A stretch of DNA of 64,000 nucleotides from Methanolapillus ohkumae (GCF_032594355.1 NZ_CP131061.1:1612001-1676000); one strand, 5' to 3'; positions 34,856-45,587 are shown, counted from the first letter of the stretch. Program-made: numbers and translations. The notes: generated from the letters alone by a model not told the origin.

Positions 34856-35098
34856 TTATTTTTGTTCATATTTTGCACTCTTTGATCTAATTATAAATTC
34901 CAAAATAGAAACAACAAGTAGAAGAGGAAACGAAACAATTGCCACAACGAGTAAAAAATTTTGTAGAGGTTGAGGCAAAACAAAGTTTTTGCCGATCAGG
35001 ACATGACCGATCATCAAAAACGCACAGATAAACAATAGAATAACACATATTTTTCCAATTGTGCTTAAAATCTTGATCCATTGAGAGAAATTACTCAT
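34856..35098 (-). CDS. Two-helix small membrane protein
   Basis: Unrecognised 80-residue protein with two membrane helices (about residues 11-35 and 45-68) and a short charged tail, IIRSKSAKYEQK. It starts 24 bases after the stop of the secreted protein gene at 35123, so it is almost certainly in the same transcript under leader copy 3. It follows the exported-protein-plus-membrane-protein pattern. Its 3' end abuts the truncated ahaD copy. Confidence 0.7.
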   Translation of the reverse strand: MSNFSQWIKILSTIGKICVILLFICAFLMIGHVLIGKNFVLPQPLQNFLLVVAIVSFPLLLVVSILEFIIRSKSAKYEQK

Positions 35099-35122
35099 TG
35101 ACGGTCACATCTCTGAAAGAAA

Positions 35123-35980
35123 TTAAAAACTAACAACAATATTCGAATACTTTACGGATTCTCCGTTGTTATCCATATCCCATGGACCAAAATCAGATCC
35201 GGCTTCACCAGCTCCATACGTCGCTGCACTTCCAGAAATCTTTAAATATGCAATATATTGATGGCCCCCTTGTAAATTCACAGTGACACCGTTGTTGAAA
35301 CTACGATTTACTTCAGACCATGAAACTGCACCACCTGATTGTTGATAAATGGTTGTGGAGTAAGACGTTCCTGTTGTTTGGTCCAATACAACTAACTCTA
35401 CAAGAGTGTTACTTGATCCACCACCAAAAGCTGTTGTAAGCCCATAAAGCTGACCACTCATTCGAATATTTGCTGCTTTTGACCCCGTACCATTCACATA
35501 AAAAGATTTTCCAACCCAAGACCATGCGCCACATCCACCAGCTCCAGCCGGTCCAGACATTGCGACTTCTCTTGCTTGCCTGGATGAGAGATTGTAGTCG
35601 GAACCATTGAACATTATAGATGACCCCCATCTTGATTTTCCAAAATCCCCACAATCAGCCGTTGTAAAAGTTACATTAGTTCCCAATTTAATAGGAGTGG
35701 CGGTAGTAACCGCTGCCAATTGAGATTTTTGAAGAAATTTTTGTGAATTAACATTTACAGACGATTGAATCTCTTGTTCATTTTGTTTTTCAATTGCCCA
35801 TGTAATTTTCTGAGCCATTTTAAATGCTTCTTGTTCTGAGATATTCTGTGTATTAGAAACACTAATTACAGATAATTCAGAAAGATCAAATTTTTCATTA
35901 TTGCTGATTTGAGCCATACTTGGAACAACCAATGCCATCAAAACAATGAGAGAAATGATTAAATTCATAATTTTTTTCAT
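35123..35980 (-). CDS. Secreted protein under leader copy 3
   Basis: Exported protein of 285 residues, family not recognised. A signal peptide (residues 1-23, cut near SMA-QIS) is followed by an acidic-helical N-terminal region to about residue 85 (ISEQEAFKMAQKITWAIEKQ) that could be a propeptide. The C-terminal part (about 95-285) is rich in Gly, Ser, Thr and Asn with GPAGAGGCGAWSWVGKSFYV and looks all-beta, perhaps a lectin or adhesin domain; two Cys could form a disulfide. GGAG lies just before the ATG, and leader copy 3 lies upstream. A small membrane protein gene follows. Confidence 0.78.
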   Translation of the reverse strand: MKKIMNLIISLIVLMALVVPSMAQISNNEKFDLSELSVISVSNTQNISEQEAFKMAQKITWAIEKQNEQEIQSSVNVNSQKFLQKSQLAAVTTATPIKLGTNVTFTTADCGDFGKSRWGSSIMFNGSDYNLSSRQAREVAMSGPAGAGGCGAWSWVGKSFYVNGTGSKAANIRMSGQLYGLTTAFGGGSSNTLVELVVLDQTTGTSYSTTIYQQSGGAVSWSEVNRSFNNGVTVNLQGGHQYIAYLKISGSAATYGAGEAGSDFGPWDMDNNGESVKYSNIVVSF

Positions 35981-36037
35981 ATTTATCTCCTTATCTTTTA
36001 TTTTTTTTTAAAACGTCCTATTTAATATACTTTTAAA

Positions 36038-36138
36038 TCAAGATAGGAGTGAATTCTACTAAGCACTGAATTCACTCACCATCAAGCATAAGATTATTGC
36101 CAATGCAACTTGTCAATAATCAGATGGTGAGTCCTCAT
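36038..36138 (-). ncRNA. Structured 5' leader, copy 3
   Basis: P1: CTCACCATC/GATGGTGAG, inner stem GATTATTG/CAATAATC, apical region containing ACAAGTTGCATTGG. P2: GAGTGAATTC/GAATTCACTC, which shares GAG with the 3' arm of P1 so the two stems compete. CTCCTATCTT after P2 can pair with AAGATAAGGAG at the ribosome site, with one bulged A. The TATA box at 36183-36190 puts the start about 20 bases before P1. Confidence 0.75.
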
Positions 36139-36182
36139 TTTAATTTTATTGGATTTTCACAAATCACTAATATATTTGAATG

Positions 36183-36190
36183 TATAAATA
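36183..36190 (-). promoter_or_regulatory. TATA box upstream of leader copy 3
   Basis: Minus strand TATTTATA, about 45 bases before P1, in the same relative position as in leader copy 1. Confidence 0.55.
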
Positions 36191-36439
36191 TTTTATGGGC
36201 ATTTTGAAACTAAAATTACCTACATGAATCTGTCCAAACGAACATTTTTCATGTCGACAATACCATTTTTCAAAAAAAAAAAAAAAGATATACAAGTATA
36301 ATTGATTTTATCATCAAATCAATACACAACCGTAAGAATTTATATTCATTCAAAAAAAGAAAAATTTAGAAAAATCTAAATTTTTAAACAAACAAGAAAA
36401 TGAAAAAAGAAAACGAAAATAGTTTGAATGAGATTTCTC

Positions 36440-37084
36440 TCATTCTGAAACTTCAATTGCCGCTTTCTTTTGTTTAATCTTTTTCAAACTGGACATGCTT
36501 TCACGTTCCATTTCCTCAAGACGGAGGCGGATGAACTTGACCTGCTCTTGGAATTCCGGAATCACCTTAAATTCCAGCGCGTTCACACGGCGCTTGGTTT
36601 TCTCGATATCATCCAAAAGTCTTTTCATAGTGGTTTCAAGTTCCGCGGCGACGATAATCTTTTCAACAAGAATTTCGTACGCGTCAGCCACATCATCAAT
36701 GTAGGTGTCCGTTCCAACGAGACCGTAACCCCGCTCATGGAGCGGCTTTCGGACACGGCTTCCGTGGATTTTCGGAACGACGACACCCATAATGTTGGTG
36801 TTCTTGAGTTCAATGGTCGGGACAGCATCAACGGCAAAAGACGCGGATTTGAGCGTAAACGAACCATCGACCGCGCTGGCCAAATTTGATTTTTGGACAG
36901 CGAACGCATAGGCTTTGTCTAACTCTTCTCGGACGCCTCTTGCTTGATTCAGAATCTTGAAAAATTCAAGAATCAAACCGTCCCGCTTCATTTTGAGCAA
37001 CTTGTACCCATTCTGAGACAATTTGATTTTTTTCTGAACGTCCTGAAGCTCAGAACGCGTCGGCTTTACATCTTTAACAGCCAT
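36440..37084 (-). CDS. ahaD: A-type ATP synthase subunit D
   Basis: Central-stalk subunit D of the A1A0 ATPase, a long coiled-coil that rotates in the A3B3 head. It starts MAVKDVKPTRSELQDVQKKI and keeps the typical helical ends (residues 1-70 and 140-210) with KRRVNALEFKVIPEFQEQVK near the C-terminus. ATG at 37084 is preferred; a GTG at 37093 overlaps the ahaB stop. It is the last gene of the operon. A truncated copy of its 3' half lies 1.6 kb downstream with an identical 165-bp stretch. Confidence 0.93.
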   Translation of the reverse strand: MAVKDVKPTRSELQDVQKKIKLSQNGYKLLKMKRDGLILEFFKILNQARGVREELDKAYAFAVQKSNLASAVDGSFTLKSASFAVDAVPTIELKNTNIMGVVVPKIHGSRVRKPLHERGYGLVGTDTYIDDVADAYEILVEKIIVAAELETTMKRLLDDIEKTKRRVNALEFKVIPEFQEQVKFIRLRLEEMERESMSSLKKIKQKKAAIEVSE

Positions 37085-37089
37085 TGATA

Positions 37090-38466
37090 TCACTCGGCTT
37101 TCTTCGGATAGTACTTGTCAATGTATTTGTTATCGATTCTGTGCAAATACTGTTTTGGAAGGCTTCCTAAAATTCCCCAGCCCACATTGAGGGTGTCCTC
37201 AATCGTTCTGTTTTCCATTCGTCCCTGGCGGACGAATTTGTCTTCAAAGAGGTCGGCAAATTCCAAAATCTTTTTGTCACGGTCCGAAAGCGCTTCCTTT
37301 CCAACGATTGCGACAAGCCCGCGGAGGTCACGTCCTTCGGCATAACCGGCATACAGCTGGTCGGAAACCGCCTTGTGGTCTTCCCGGGTCTTTCCGTTTC
37401 CGATACCAAGGTTCATCAAACGGGAAAGAGACGGCAAAACGTTAACGGGCGGATAAATTCCTTTTCTGTGCAACTCACGGGAAACCACAATCTGTCCTTC
37501 GGTAATGTATCCGGACAAGTCAGGAATCGGGTGGGTGATGTCGTCGCCCGGCATGGTCAAAATCGGAATCTGAGTGACAGATCCTTTGTTTCCTTTAATG
37601 ACACCGGCACGCTCGTAAATACCGGCCAAGTCGGTGTACATGTAACCCGGGTAACCGCGGCGGGCCGGAACTTCTTCACGGGCCGCACCCATCTGACGGA
37701 GCGCTTCACAATAGTTGGTGACGTCCGTTAAGATAACGAGAACGTGCATATTGTGTTCGTAAGCCAAATATTCGGCAGCGGTGAGCGCCATTTTCGGCGT
37801 AATCAACCGCTCGACCGCAGGGTCGTCGGCTAAATTCAAGAAGACGACCGCCCGTTCCAGAGCGCCGGTCTTTTCAAAGTCAGCCATTGCGTATTGAGCT
37901 TCTTCATTCGTAATACCCATGGCGGCAAACACCACGGCGAACTTCTCTTCAGAACCCGGAACACGGGCCTGACGCGCGATCTGAAGCGCAATTTCCATAT
38001 GCGGAAGACCGGAAGCGGAGAAAATCGGAAGTTTTTGGCCACGGACGAGTGTATTTGTCCCATCAATGGTCGAAATACCGGTTTGAATGAATTCCTTGGG
38101 TTGCGCCCGAGAGTATGGGTTCATCGCAGCACCGTGGATATCCATCACTTTTTCCGGAATGATTTGCGGGCCGCCGTCTCTGGGTTGACCGGAACCGGAC
38201 AGAATTCTGCCAAGAAGATCAATCGATGCCGGAAGCTTTAACGTGTCGCCGGTAAAGACCACACTGCAGTCCGAATTGAGACCGCCCGTACCTTCGTAAA
38301 CCTGAACGACCACAACATCTTCGGACGTATCCAGAACTTCTCCTCTTTTGACGGAACCGTCAGCCAATTTAATGTTCACGAATTCACCATAGCCGACCGG
38401 CTCTGTTTTCTCAACGAAAATCAACGGACCAGCCACTTGCGTGATTGTCTTGTATTCTTTGACCAT
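37090..38466 (-). CDS. ahaB: A-type ATP synthase subunit B
   Basis: Non-catalytic nucleotide-binding subunit of the A1 head, 458 residues. It lacks a P-loop but keeps IDGTNTLVRGQKLPIFSASG, AMGITNEEAQYAMADFEKTG, VILTDVTNYCEALRQMGAAR and ARRGYPGYMYTDLAGIYERA, the usual B-subunit signatures. It starts one base after the ahaA stop and its stop overlaps the possible GTG start of ahaD. Full length. Confidence 0.96.
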   Translation of the reverse strand: MVKEYKTITQVAGPLIFVEKTEPVGYGEFVNIKLADGSVKRGEVLDTSEDVVVVQVYEGTGGLNSDCSVVFTGDTLKLPASIDLLGRILSGSGQPRDGGPQIIPEKVMDIHGAAMNPYSRAQPKEFIQTGISTIDGTNTLVRGQKLPIFSASGLPHMEIALQIARQARVPGSEEKFAVVFAAMGITNEEAQYAMADFEKTGALERAVVFLNLADDPAVERLITPKMALTAAEYLAYEHNMHVLVILTDVTNYCEALRQMGAAREEVPARRGYPGYMYTDLAGIYERAGVIKGNKGSVTQIPILTMPGDDITHPIPDLSGYITEGQIVVSRELHRKGIYPPVNVLPSLSRLMNLGIGNGKTREDHKAVSDQLYAGYAEGRDLRGLVAIVGKEALSDRDKKILEFADLFEDKFVRQGRMENRTIEDTLNVGWGILGSLPKQYLHRIDNKYIDKYYPKKAE

Positions 38467-38467
38467 T

Positions 38468-40200
<1,733 letters not shown>

Positions 40201-40210
<10 letters not shown>

Positions 40211-40503
40211 AGATCAACACCTACCGCCTGTTTGATTTTATCCCTTAAATTCGTTGAGCCGGCCCCCGCGCCACCCAAAGCAACAACTGTGGGCGAAACG
40301 GAATTGTTCAACATGACTTTTAAAGAGTCCGGCAGTTTTGAAATATCATCATTATGCATCACCAAAATGCCGACATCCTTGTCTTCAAGGACGGTTCGGA
40401 CGGCGACATCAATGCCGACATTGTCGGTATCGTAAATTTTCCGGATACCGGCAAGACGAAATCCCGTCACGAAATCACTGTTTCCAACAACCGATATTTC
40501 CAT
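40201..40503 (-). CDS. ahaF: A-type ATP synthase subunit F
   Basis: Small stalk subunit F, 100 residues, which binds subunit D in the rotor and stimulates activity. The sequence MEISVVGNSDFVTGFRLAGI with DVGILVMHNDDISKLP is typical. Its ATG overlaps the ahaC stop by one base (TGATG) and its end overlaps the ahaA GTG, so translation is coupled. Confidence 0.93.
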
Positions 40504-41660
40504 CAGAGAATCACCAACTGGTCCTTGATTAAATCATTATCCATACCGACCGACTTACCGCGAACGATGATTCTCAAATTGCGAACCTCGTTGGATTTGT
40601 AAATAATGTATTCTAAAATCGGAATAATTGAGAGCAAATGACGACGAGAATTTACCGTCGCTTTCGTCAAATTGTACCTTAAAAGGCGGGTTTCAGCTTC
40701 TGTTAAAGAAACCGAAGTTCTGCTGTCAAGAACCGGCGCAACGGCACCCCAGTAAGGTGTTTTTTGAAGAGCAACAATAAAGTCATCATAACACAATTTT
40801 TCAAACTTTTCCGCATCAAAGTCAAGTCCGTTTGGAATCAACATTGAAGAGACATCACCGATAACACATGCGTTTTCCGATGCGTTGCCCGCCGCTTTTG
40901 TGTCATGTTTTTTGACACGGAGAAGGAGCAATAAGTTTTTAATATCAATTTCCCGCCGGACAAACTGGTCAAACTGTCTCCGGTCGGCCGAGCCGGCATA
41001 GCCGATGGCTTCAAAGAGATGGTTATAATAAAATTTGTCCAACTCATTTTCGATTTCCGGAAGGTTGGATCCGTCAAACTTTTTCAAAATCGGTGCATAA
41101 ATCGAGTCGCTAAAAGCCGCCAAGATTTCTTCCATGGATTTTGACACAAGCCCGGACAAAAATGTGTATCTCAGCATGCCGCCTGTGACGAGGGATTCTA
41201 AGATTTGTTCTTCGGAAATATGGTGAACTTTTCCGCGGAGAATGGTTTTGATATCATCGATATCGAAATACCGGAGATATTCTTGGACAAGTTCGTGCGG
41301 TTCGCCTTCGGTGATCCGTAAGATTTTCTGATAGGAGACCGCCATGTTTCTGTTCAGGGCGTGTTCAATCAGGTTGACGCCTTTAGATTCTCTTGAGAGG
41401 TCATCGATATCTTGTTTGTACTCGGATTCCCCGATTTTGCGTGTGATTTCATCCAAACTCATGTTAAGAAGTCTCGGATACGCATCGCGCGGCATGAGTT
41501 TTACCCGCATGGCTCGAATACGTGTCACAGCATACGGATAATTGGACGAGCCTTTTCCAAAGGACGGAAGACGCGTTGGAACGTATTTGGCGACGCTTTC
41601 CGGAAGTTTTTTCCGGGCGCTGACCGCCCATTCCTGAATCTTTTGCGAACTCTGACCCAT
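40503..41660 (-). CDS. ahaC: A-type ATP synthase subunit C
   Basis: Subunit C (V-type d homologue) that joins the membrane rotor ring to the central stalk. 385 residues, all helical: TRIRAMRVKLMPRDAYPRLL, then YLRYFDIDDIKTILRGK and FDQFVRREIDIKNLLLLLRV are recognisable family segments. There are about 25 extra residues at the N-terminus before the conserved start (YAVTRIRAM). It begins 5 bases after ahaE. Confidence 0.93.
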   Translation of the reverse strand: MGQSSQKIQEWAVSARKKLPESVAKYVPTRLPSFGKGSSNYPYAVTRIRAMRVKLMPRDAYPRLLNMSLDEITRKIGESEYKQDIDDLSRESKGVNLIEHALNRNMAVSYQKILRITEGEPHELVQEYLRYFDIDDIKTILRGKVHHISEEQILESLVTGGMLRYTFLSGLVSKSMEEILAAFSDSIYAPILKKFDGSNLPEIENELDKFYYNHLFEAIGYAGSADRRQFDQFVRREIDIKNLLLLLRVKKHDTKAAGNASENACVIGDVSSMLIPNGLDFDAEKFEKLCYDDFIVALQKTPYWGAVAPVLDSRTSVSLTEAETRLLRYNLTKATVNSRRHLLSIIPILEYIIYKSNEVRNLRIIVRGKSVGMDNDLIKDQLVIL

Positions 41661-41665
41661 TCAAA

Positions 41666-42217
41666 TCACCCGTTGAGAATGTCCGATATGGATTTTAAGG
41701 AGCGGTCATAAACGGTTTTGATCATTAAGTCGTACGTAAAATCCAAGCGAACGTTGCCTTCCTTGTTTTCAATGACGATCCCGCCGATACAGTCGAGGTT
41801 GCCGCCATATTCCAATTTGGATAATTTTTTGACGATGTCTTCGGATTTTGCGTTGGAGTAAATTTTGTAACCGCCCTTCTCATGATTTTTAATCAGCGTT
41901 TTGAGATATTTTTCATTCTCATCGGCAGGCATGTTTTTAATTTTTTCAAGAGCCTGATCATAAACTTGATCCAAAAGGGCTTTGCGTCTGTTTAAAACAA
42001 TCCGTTTGACCTCTAAGTTGGCACTTGACAATACCTGCTGGCGCTGCTGCTCGAGTTTTTCTTCGACCTCTAAAAGACGGGACCCCAATGCTTCTTTGGA
42101 AGCCTGACGGGCTTCGCCGATGATTTGAAGAGACGCAGCATCCGCTTCTTCTCCAATTCTTCGGACATCTGCTTTGGCGCCCTCAGTAATATCATTTAAT
42201 ACGATTTCCAGTCCCAT
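41666..42217 (-). CDS. ahaE: A-type ATP synthase subunit E
   Basis: Peripheral-stalk subunit E, which pairs with subunit H as a right-handed coiled coil linking head and membrane stator. I start at ATG 42217 (AAGGTG six bases upstream), although the frame opens three codons earlier. 183 residues: N-terminal long helix (about 1-95, with Gln/Glu-rich heptads EVEEKLEQQRQQVLSSANLE) and a globular C-terminal domain with GGIVIENKEGNVRLDFTYD, the family hallmark. Confidence 0.93.
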   Translation of the reverse strand: MGLEIVLNDITEGAKADVRRIGEEADAASLQIIGEARQASKEALGSRLLEVEEKLEQQRQQVLSSANLEVKRIVLNRRKALLDQVYDQALEKIKNMPADENEKYLKTLIKNHEKGGYKIYSNAKSEDIVKKLSKLEYGGNLDCIGGIVIENKEGNVRLDFTYDLMIKTVYDRSLKSISDILNG

Positions 42218-42291
42218 TGCTAACACCTTTAAAAAATGAAGAGCAGAAAAAAATCTGCTCTTAACTTTTGTTTTCTTTTATCGATTCGAAA

Positions 42292-42504
42292 TTACATCAT
42301 GAGCGCAACGACGAGCCCGAAGATAACGATGGTTTCCGGGAGAACGGTTAAAATGAGCGCTTTACCGAAAAGACTTTCATTTTCAACCATGGCACCGATT
42401 GCGGCTGCACCGATGACTTTTTCGCCCCAGGCGGTGGCAAGTCCTGTTCCAAAGATTGCAATTGCTTTTGATAATGCGACGACTGATTCTGTTGTAAGTT
42501 CCAT
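42292..42504 (-). CDS. ahaK: A-type ATP synthase subunit K (rotor c subunit)
   Basis: Proteolipid of the ion-driven rotor ring, 70 residues with two helices: glycine-rich helix 1 (ALSKAIAIFGTGLATAWGEK) and helix 2 with the ion-binding carboxylate in LPETIVIFGLVV (Glu57). The single hairpin rather than a duplicated form matches Methanosarcinales. ATG 42504 follows GGAGG and lies 5 bases after the ahaI stop; the upstream open frame is only the antisense of ahaI. Whether Na+ or H+ is carried is not clear from these motifs alone. Confidence 0.92.
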   Translation of the reverse strand: MELTTESVVALSKAIAIFGTGLATAWGEKVIGAAAIGAMVENESLFGKALILTVLPETIVIFGLVVALMM

Positions 42505-42508
42505 AAAA

Positions 42509-44479
42509 TTATTCCTCCGTATATTTCTTAATATGTCCAAATGGTTTGTAAATTCTGCCCCCGCCTGTGTAGAATTTGCTGAACAATTCCACATACTGCA
42601 ATCTGAGTGCGTGTAAGCCGGGAGCAATAATACTCAAAATGCAGTTTAAAGAGTGCCCGAGAATAAAGATCAGGAATGATACGATAATCATCAGGCTGAA
42701 TCCGTCACTTGGCGTCCAAATGAAACCGCCAAACGACATATAATTCACAGTGGACGCGATATAGATGGAAGAAAGACCCACCGCAATAATACGGGTGTAG
42801 GACATGATGTTTCCGAGAAGTCCCGGAAGTTCGATCGGTCCTTTGATTCCTTCTCCTTTGTAAAGCATAACCAATCCGATCACTGTGACGAGTGCAAAAA
42901 CGACCGTAAGCGGTAGAGATCCGAGTAAAACATAGGATGCCGCTGCGGCAATTACGCCAATCTCAATAATGACCCAGCTGAGCTTTTCGTTGGCGGCATG
43001 CATGATACCGTGTTGTTTTTTCACATTAAAGAATCCGACGATGAACCCGGCGTTAATGTGTAAAAATCCGAAAGCGGCTGTTGCGATTAAAAGTGTCATA
43101 ATCATGTGTGTTCTGTGAATCGGGAACATGAAGGGTTCGCCCGGAACCAATGCGAAATTGGTAACGAGGGTGTCCCATCCCGGAATAAGTCCGGGCGTAT
43201 ACACGCCGTGCGATTCATATCCCGCAAGCGGGAATCCCATGAACTCACCATATATGATACCAAAAATCAAGGCTGAGATTTGACAATAAATAAGGACGTA
43301 CATTAATGGTTTGATACCGTCTGATTTCATGAATTTTAAAACCAGGAACGCAACCGACATCAAAATAAGAGCGTATCCGATATCCCCAAGAATCATACCG
43401 TAGATGAGGGGGAAAGAAATCGCTAAAAGTGATGTGGGATCGATTTCGGTGTATTTGGGCCGGGAATACAAGTCGGTGACTGTTTCCATCGGGCTTGCCA
43501 CTTTTTTGTTTTCATACGCGACCGGAACTTTCGCCGTTTCCTTTTCGTCGTGCATGTCAATTTCTTCGGTGGTAATAAAAACGCCGTTATCGGTTTTTGC
43601 GGCGATGGCTTGGACAAATTTGTCGTAATCATCGGCCGGGACGTAGCCTTCCAGTAAAAAAGCGTGTTCAGACGTGGCGATTCTTAAAGGCAGTTCGGAT
43701 TTTTCGCTCAAAATACTTAAGAATTCATCGCTGGCAAGGATGAAATTTCCGTATTTTTGGTTGAGCTCTGAAATTTCCGCAGATAATGTCTCTATCTGTG
43801 CGTGTATGTCTGATTTTTCAGAATCAAGCTCTTGAACTAAGTCTGACGGTTTTCCGACTTTGTCCGGTGCCTTGGTTTCTTTGAATCCCATATCGGCAAG
43901 GAGTGATGCCACTTCTTTTTCGAATATTTTAGAGACAAACAAAACAATGAATTTGGAACCGGGTTCGCTATGAAGTTCATAAACGTCAGTAACTTCCCGC
44001 AGACGGGATTCGTTAAAAGAGGAGATTGTTCCGGAAAATACGGCCAAATTGTCGTATCCGCGGTAAGCGCTCAAATCAATATCAAAAGCCATGAACGGTG
44101 TAAGTTCCCGTTTGGCGGCATCAATTTCTTTGACACGTCCGTCGAGTTGGGACATTTTGTGGGTATTTTGGGTAATCTCGGCATCTATTTTATCAAGTTT
44201 TGTGTCCAGATCGCTTTTGACCGTCGATGTTTTCATCGGAACGGTTTCATCAGTCGGCTGAACGTTTAAAACGTTGGAAATAGAGCGGACTTTAACGAGT
44301 TTTCTTGAGACTTCTTCTCCGTATTCAATCGGGACCCCGATTGTAAAATCAGATTCGTCACCTTCAACGAAATCTTCGACGTGAAAAATATCCAGATCGT
44401 GTAAAACGTCAATCGTGGGTTGAAGATTTTTCTTGTGACCGGCGATTAAACACTTGGTCATTCGTTTCGAGTAACTCAT
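42509..44479 (-). CDS. ahaI: A-type ATP synthase subunit I (stator a subunit)
   Basis: Large membrane stator subunit, 656 residues. The N-terminal half (1-330) is a soluble coiled-coil arm with SYSKRMTKCLIAGHKKNL; the C-terminal half has about seven or eight helices with FPLIYGMILGDIGYALILM, YTRIIAVGLSSIYIA (the essential Arg of the ion channel lies in YTRIIAVGL) and FILGHSLNCILSIIAPGLHA followed by RLQYVELFSKFYTGGGRIY. Its ATG overlaps the ahaH stop by four bases. Confidence 0.95.
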   Translation of the reverse strand: MSYSKRMTKCLIAGHKKNLQPTIDVLHDLDIFHVEDFVEGDESDFTIGVPIEYGEEVSRKLVKVRSISNVLNVQPTDETVPMKTSTVKSDLDTKLDKIDAEITQNTHKMSQLDGRVKEIDAAKRELTPFMAFDIDLSAYRGYDNLAVFSGTISSFNESRLREVTDVYELHSEPGSKFIVLFVSKIFEKEVASLLADMGFKETKAPDKVGKPSDLVQELDSEKSDIHAQIETLSAEISELNQKYGNFILASDEFLSILSEKSELPLRIATSEHAFLLEGYVPADDYDKFVQAIAAKTDNGVFITTEEIDMHDEKETAKVPVAYENKKVASPMETVTDLYSRPKYTEIDPTSLLAISFPLIYGMILGDIGYALILMSVAFLVLKFMKSDGIKPLMYVLIYCQISALIFGIIYGEFMGFPLAGYESHGVYTPGLIPGWDTLVTNFALVPGEPFMFPIHRTHMIMTLLIATAAFGFLHINAGFIVGFFNVKKQHGIMHAANEKLSWVIIEIGVIAAAASYVLLGSLPLTVVFALVTVIGLVMLYKGEGIKGPIELPGLLGNIMSYTRIIAVGLSSIYIASTVNYMSFGGFIWTPSDGFSLMIIVSFLIFILGHSLNCILSIIAPGLHALRLQYVELFSKFYTGGGRIYKPFGHIKKYTEE

Positions 44480-44802
44480 ACGCGTATCTCCCTCTCAAAT
44501 TCCTCGAGTAAAAATGAAACTGCTTTTGGAATGTTTGATTGGGATTTCACAGCTACAGATTCAGCTTCACGAAGGCCTTCGTTGATAATGGCAGTGCGTT
44601 TGGCATCGAGTTCTTGCTCGCCTTTTCTTTGGGCTGCTTGTGCGGCTTTGACGGATTCTTCTTCTCCGTCTTCCAAGATTTGGCGGGCTTCGGCGCGTGC
44701 CTTTGCGATTTTTCTGTTCTTATCTTCGATAGCATCGCTTGTTGCTTTTTTTGCATCTTCTTCTGCCCTTTTAATTTCAGATAAGATTTCATTGTTAGCC
44801 AT
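44476..44802 (-). CDS. ahaH: A-type ATP synthase subunit H
   Basis: Peripheral-stalk subunit H, 108 residues, nearly all coiled coil (charged Ala/Glu/Lys/Arg-rich, e.g. AEEDAKKATSDAIEDKNRKI), partner of subunit E. First gene of the operon ahaHIKECFABD. Its stop overlaps the ahaI start. The 5' region contains the likely operon promoter near 45040. Confidence 0.88.
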   Translation of the reverse strand: MANNEILSEIKRAEEDAKKATSDAIEDKNRKIAKARAEARQILEDGEEESVKAAQAAQRKGEQELDAKRTAIINEGLREAESVAVKSQSNIPKAVSFLLEEFEREIRV

Positions 44803-45269
44803 GCGAATACCGTCTCTAATTTTTAAAAAAATGACTCAATCAATCATTTCCAATCATTGAAAATAATTCAAACGGCAAAAACAGCTGTCAAACAGCCATT
44901 CATCTTGCCGAATTGTTTTTTGGACTTGCCGTTGTCAACCGCCGTTTTAAAACAAGCTGTTAACAATGAAAATCGTTGTCAAACAATCGTGATGAATTTG
45001 ATCGATTTAAACCTAAGGGTAAGTAGACAATAATTACCCAATATATAAGCACATTGGTTACATTTTTCAGGCAACTTTTCGAATTTTTTGGGCCGTCTTT
45101 TTCACGAAATCTTTTTTTGGATATTCATGATTGTTCATGATTATAAAAATGATCAAAAGAAAAGCCGGAGATTATTGGTTTTTAAAAAAGGTGCCTGAAT
45201 TCAAACGGATAAAAGACCCGCTCTGTTAAATACGTTTTGGAGAGGGAAAAATTAAGCTGAATGAAAAAA
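44803..45269. other. 467-bp gap with aha operon promoter and leader
   Basis: No gene seen. Contains a TATA box near 45040 and a leader of about 210 bases in which CAGCTGT/ACAGC, CTTGCCG/CGGCA and ACAAGCTGTTAACA/TTGTCAAACAA elements recur; these could form stems, but I cannot show conservation. Confidence 0.5.
45040..45051 (-). promoter_or_regulatory. TATA box of the aha ATPase operon
   Basis: Minus strand reads GTGCTTATATATTGGG, about 240 bases before ahaH. It is the only strong TATA box in the gap. Confidence 0.55.
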
Positions 45270-45587
45270 TCATTTATCCTTTCCGAGAATGAATTTATAT
45301 GTACCGAAAAGGATTGTAAAAAGCCCTGAAAAAAAGATAAAATCCTTGTGATACGGGTAATTTTGATCCGGATCGATGAAATGAAAAACATAAATCGAAA
45401 CGGCCAACAGTATGAAAAAAATATCCAATCCCTTTTGCGTTTTAGCCGGAGAAAGTGAAAAGAAAATCATGAACGGTGCAAACATAATAATATCCATATT
45501 GAATTTTTGATCGATCAGATAAGAGTAAATAAGTCCACCAATGATTAAAATCAGTCCGATAAAACGCGCCAAAATTTCTTTTTTCAT
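45270..45587 (-). CDS. Four-helix membrane protein, partner of 45643
   Basis: Unrecognised protein of about 105 residues with four membrane helices. ATG 45587 has GAGGTG six bases upstream. Third helix region VSIYVFHFIDPDQNYPYHK recalls FAFYFMDADWY and VFYFMGKNWY of the membrane proteins at 46769 and 50650, suggesting one diverged family. It follows the exported protein gene at 45643 by about 55 bases: pair 1 of three exported/membrane pairs in this block. Immunity or anchoring are possible roles. Confidence 0.7.
   Translation of the reverse strand: MKKEILARFIGLILIIGGLIYSYLIDQKFNMDIIMFAPFMIFFSLSPAKTQKGLDIFFILLAVSIYVFHFIDPDQNYPYHKDFIFFSGLFTILFGTYKFILGKDK

Larger units (their letters stand above)
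35981..36439. other. 459-bp gap between ahaD and leader operon 3
   Basis: Holds the terminator region of the aha operon (T-rich on the minus strand, no clear hairpin), a TATA box at 36183, leader copy 3 and the ribosome site of the secreted protein. No other gene seen. Confidence 0.6.

Noticed and set aside
36038..36138. Leader element as a miniature transposon (its arms are inverted repeats)
   Set aside because: All copies have the same orientation and distance to a start codon, lack target-site duplications I can see, and show compensatory changes, which fits RNA structure better.
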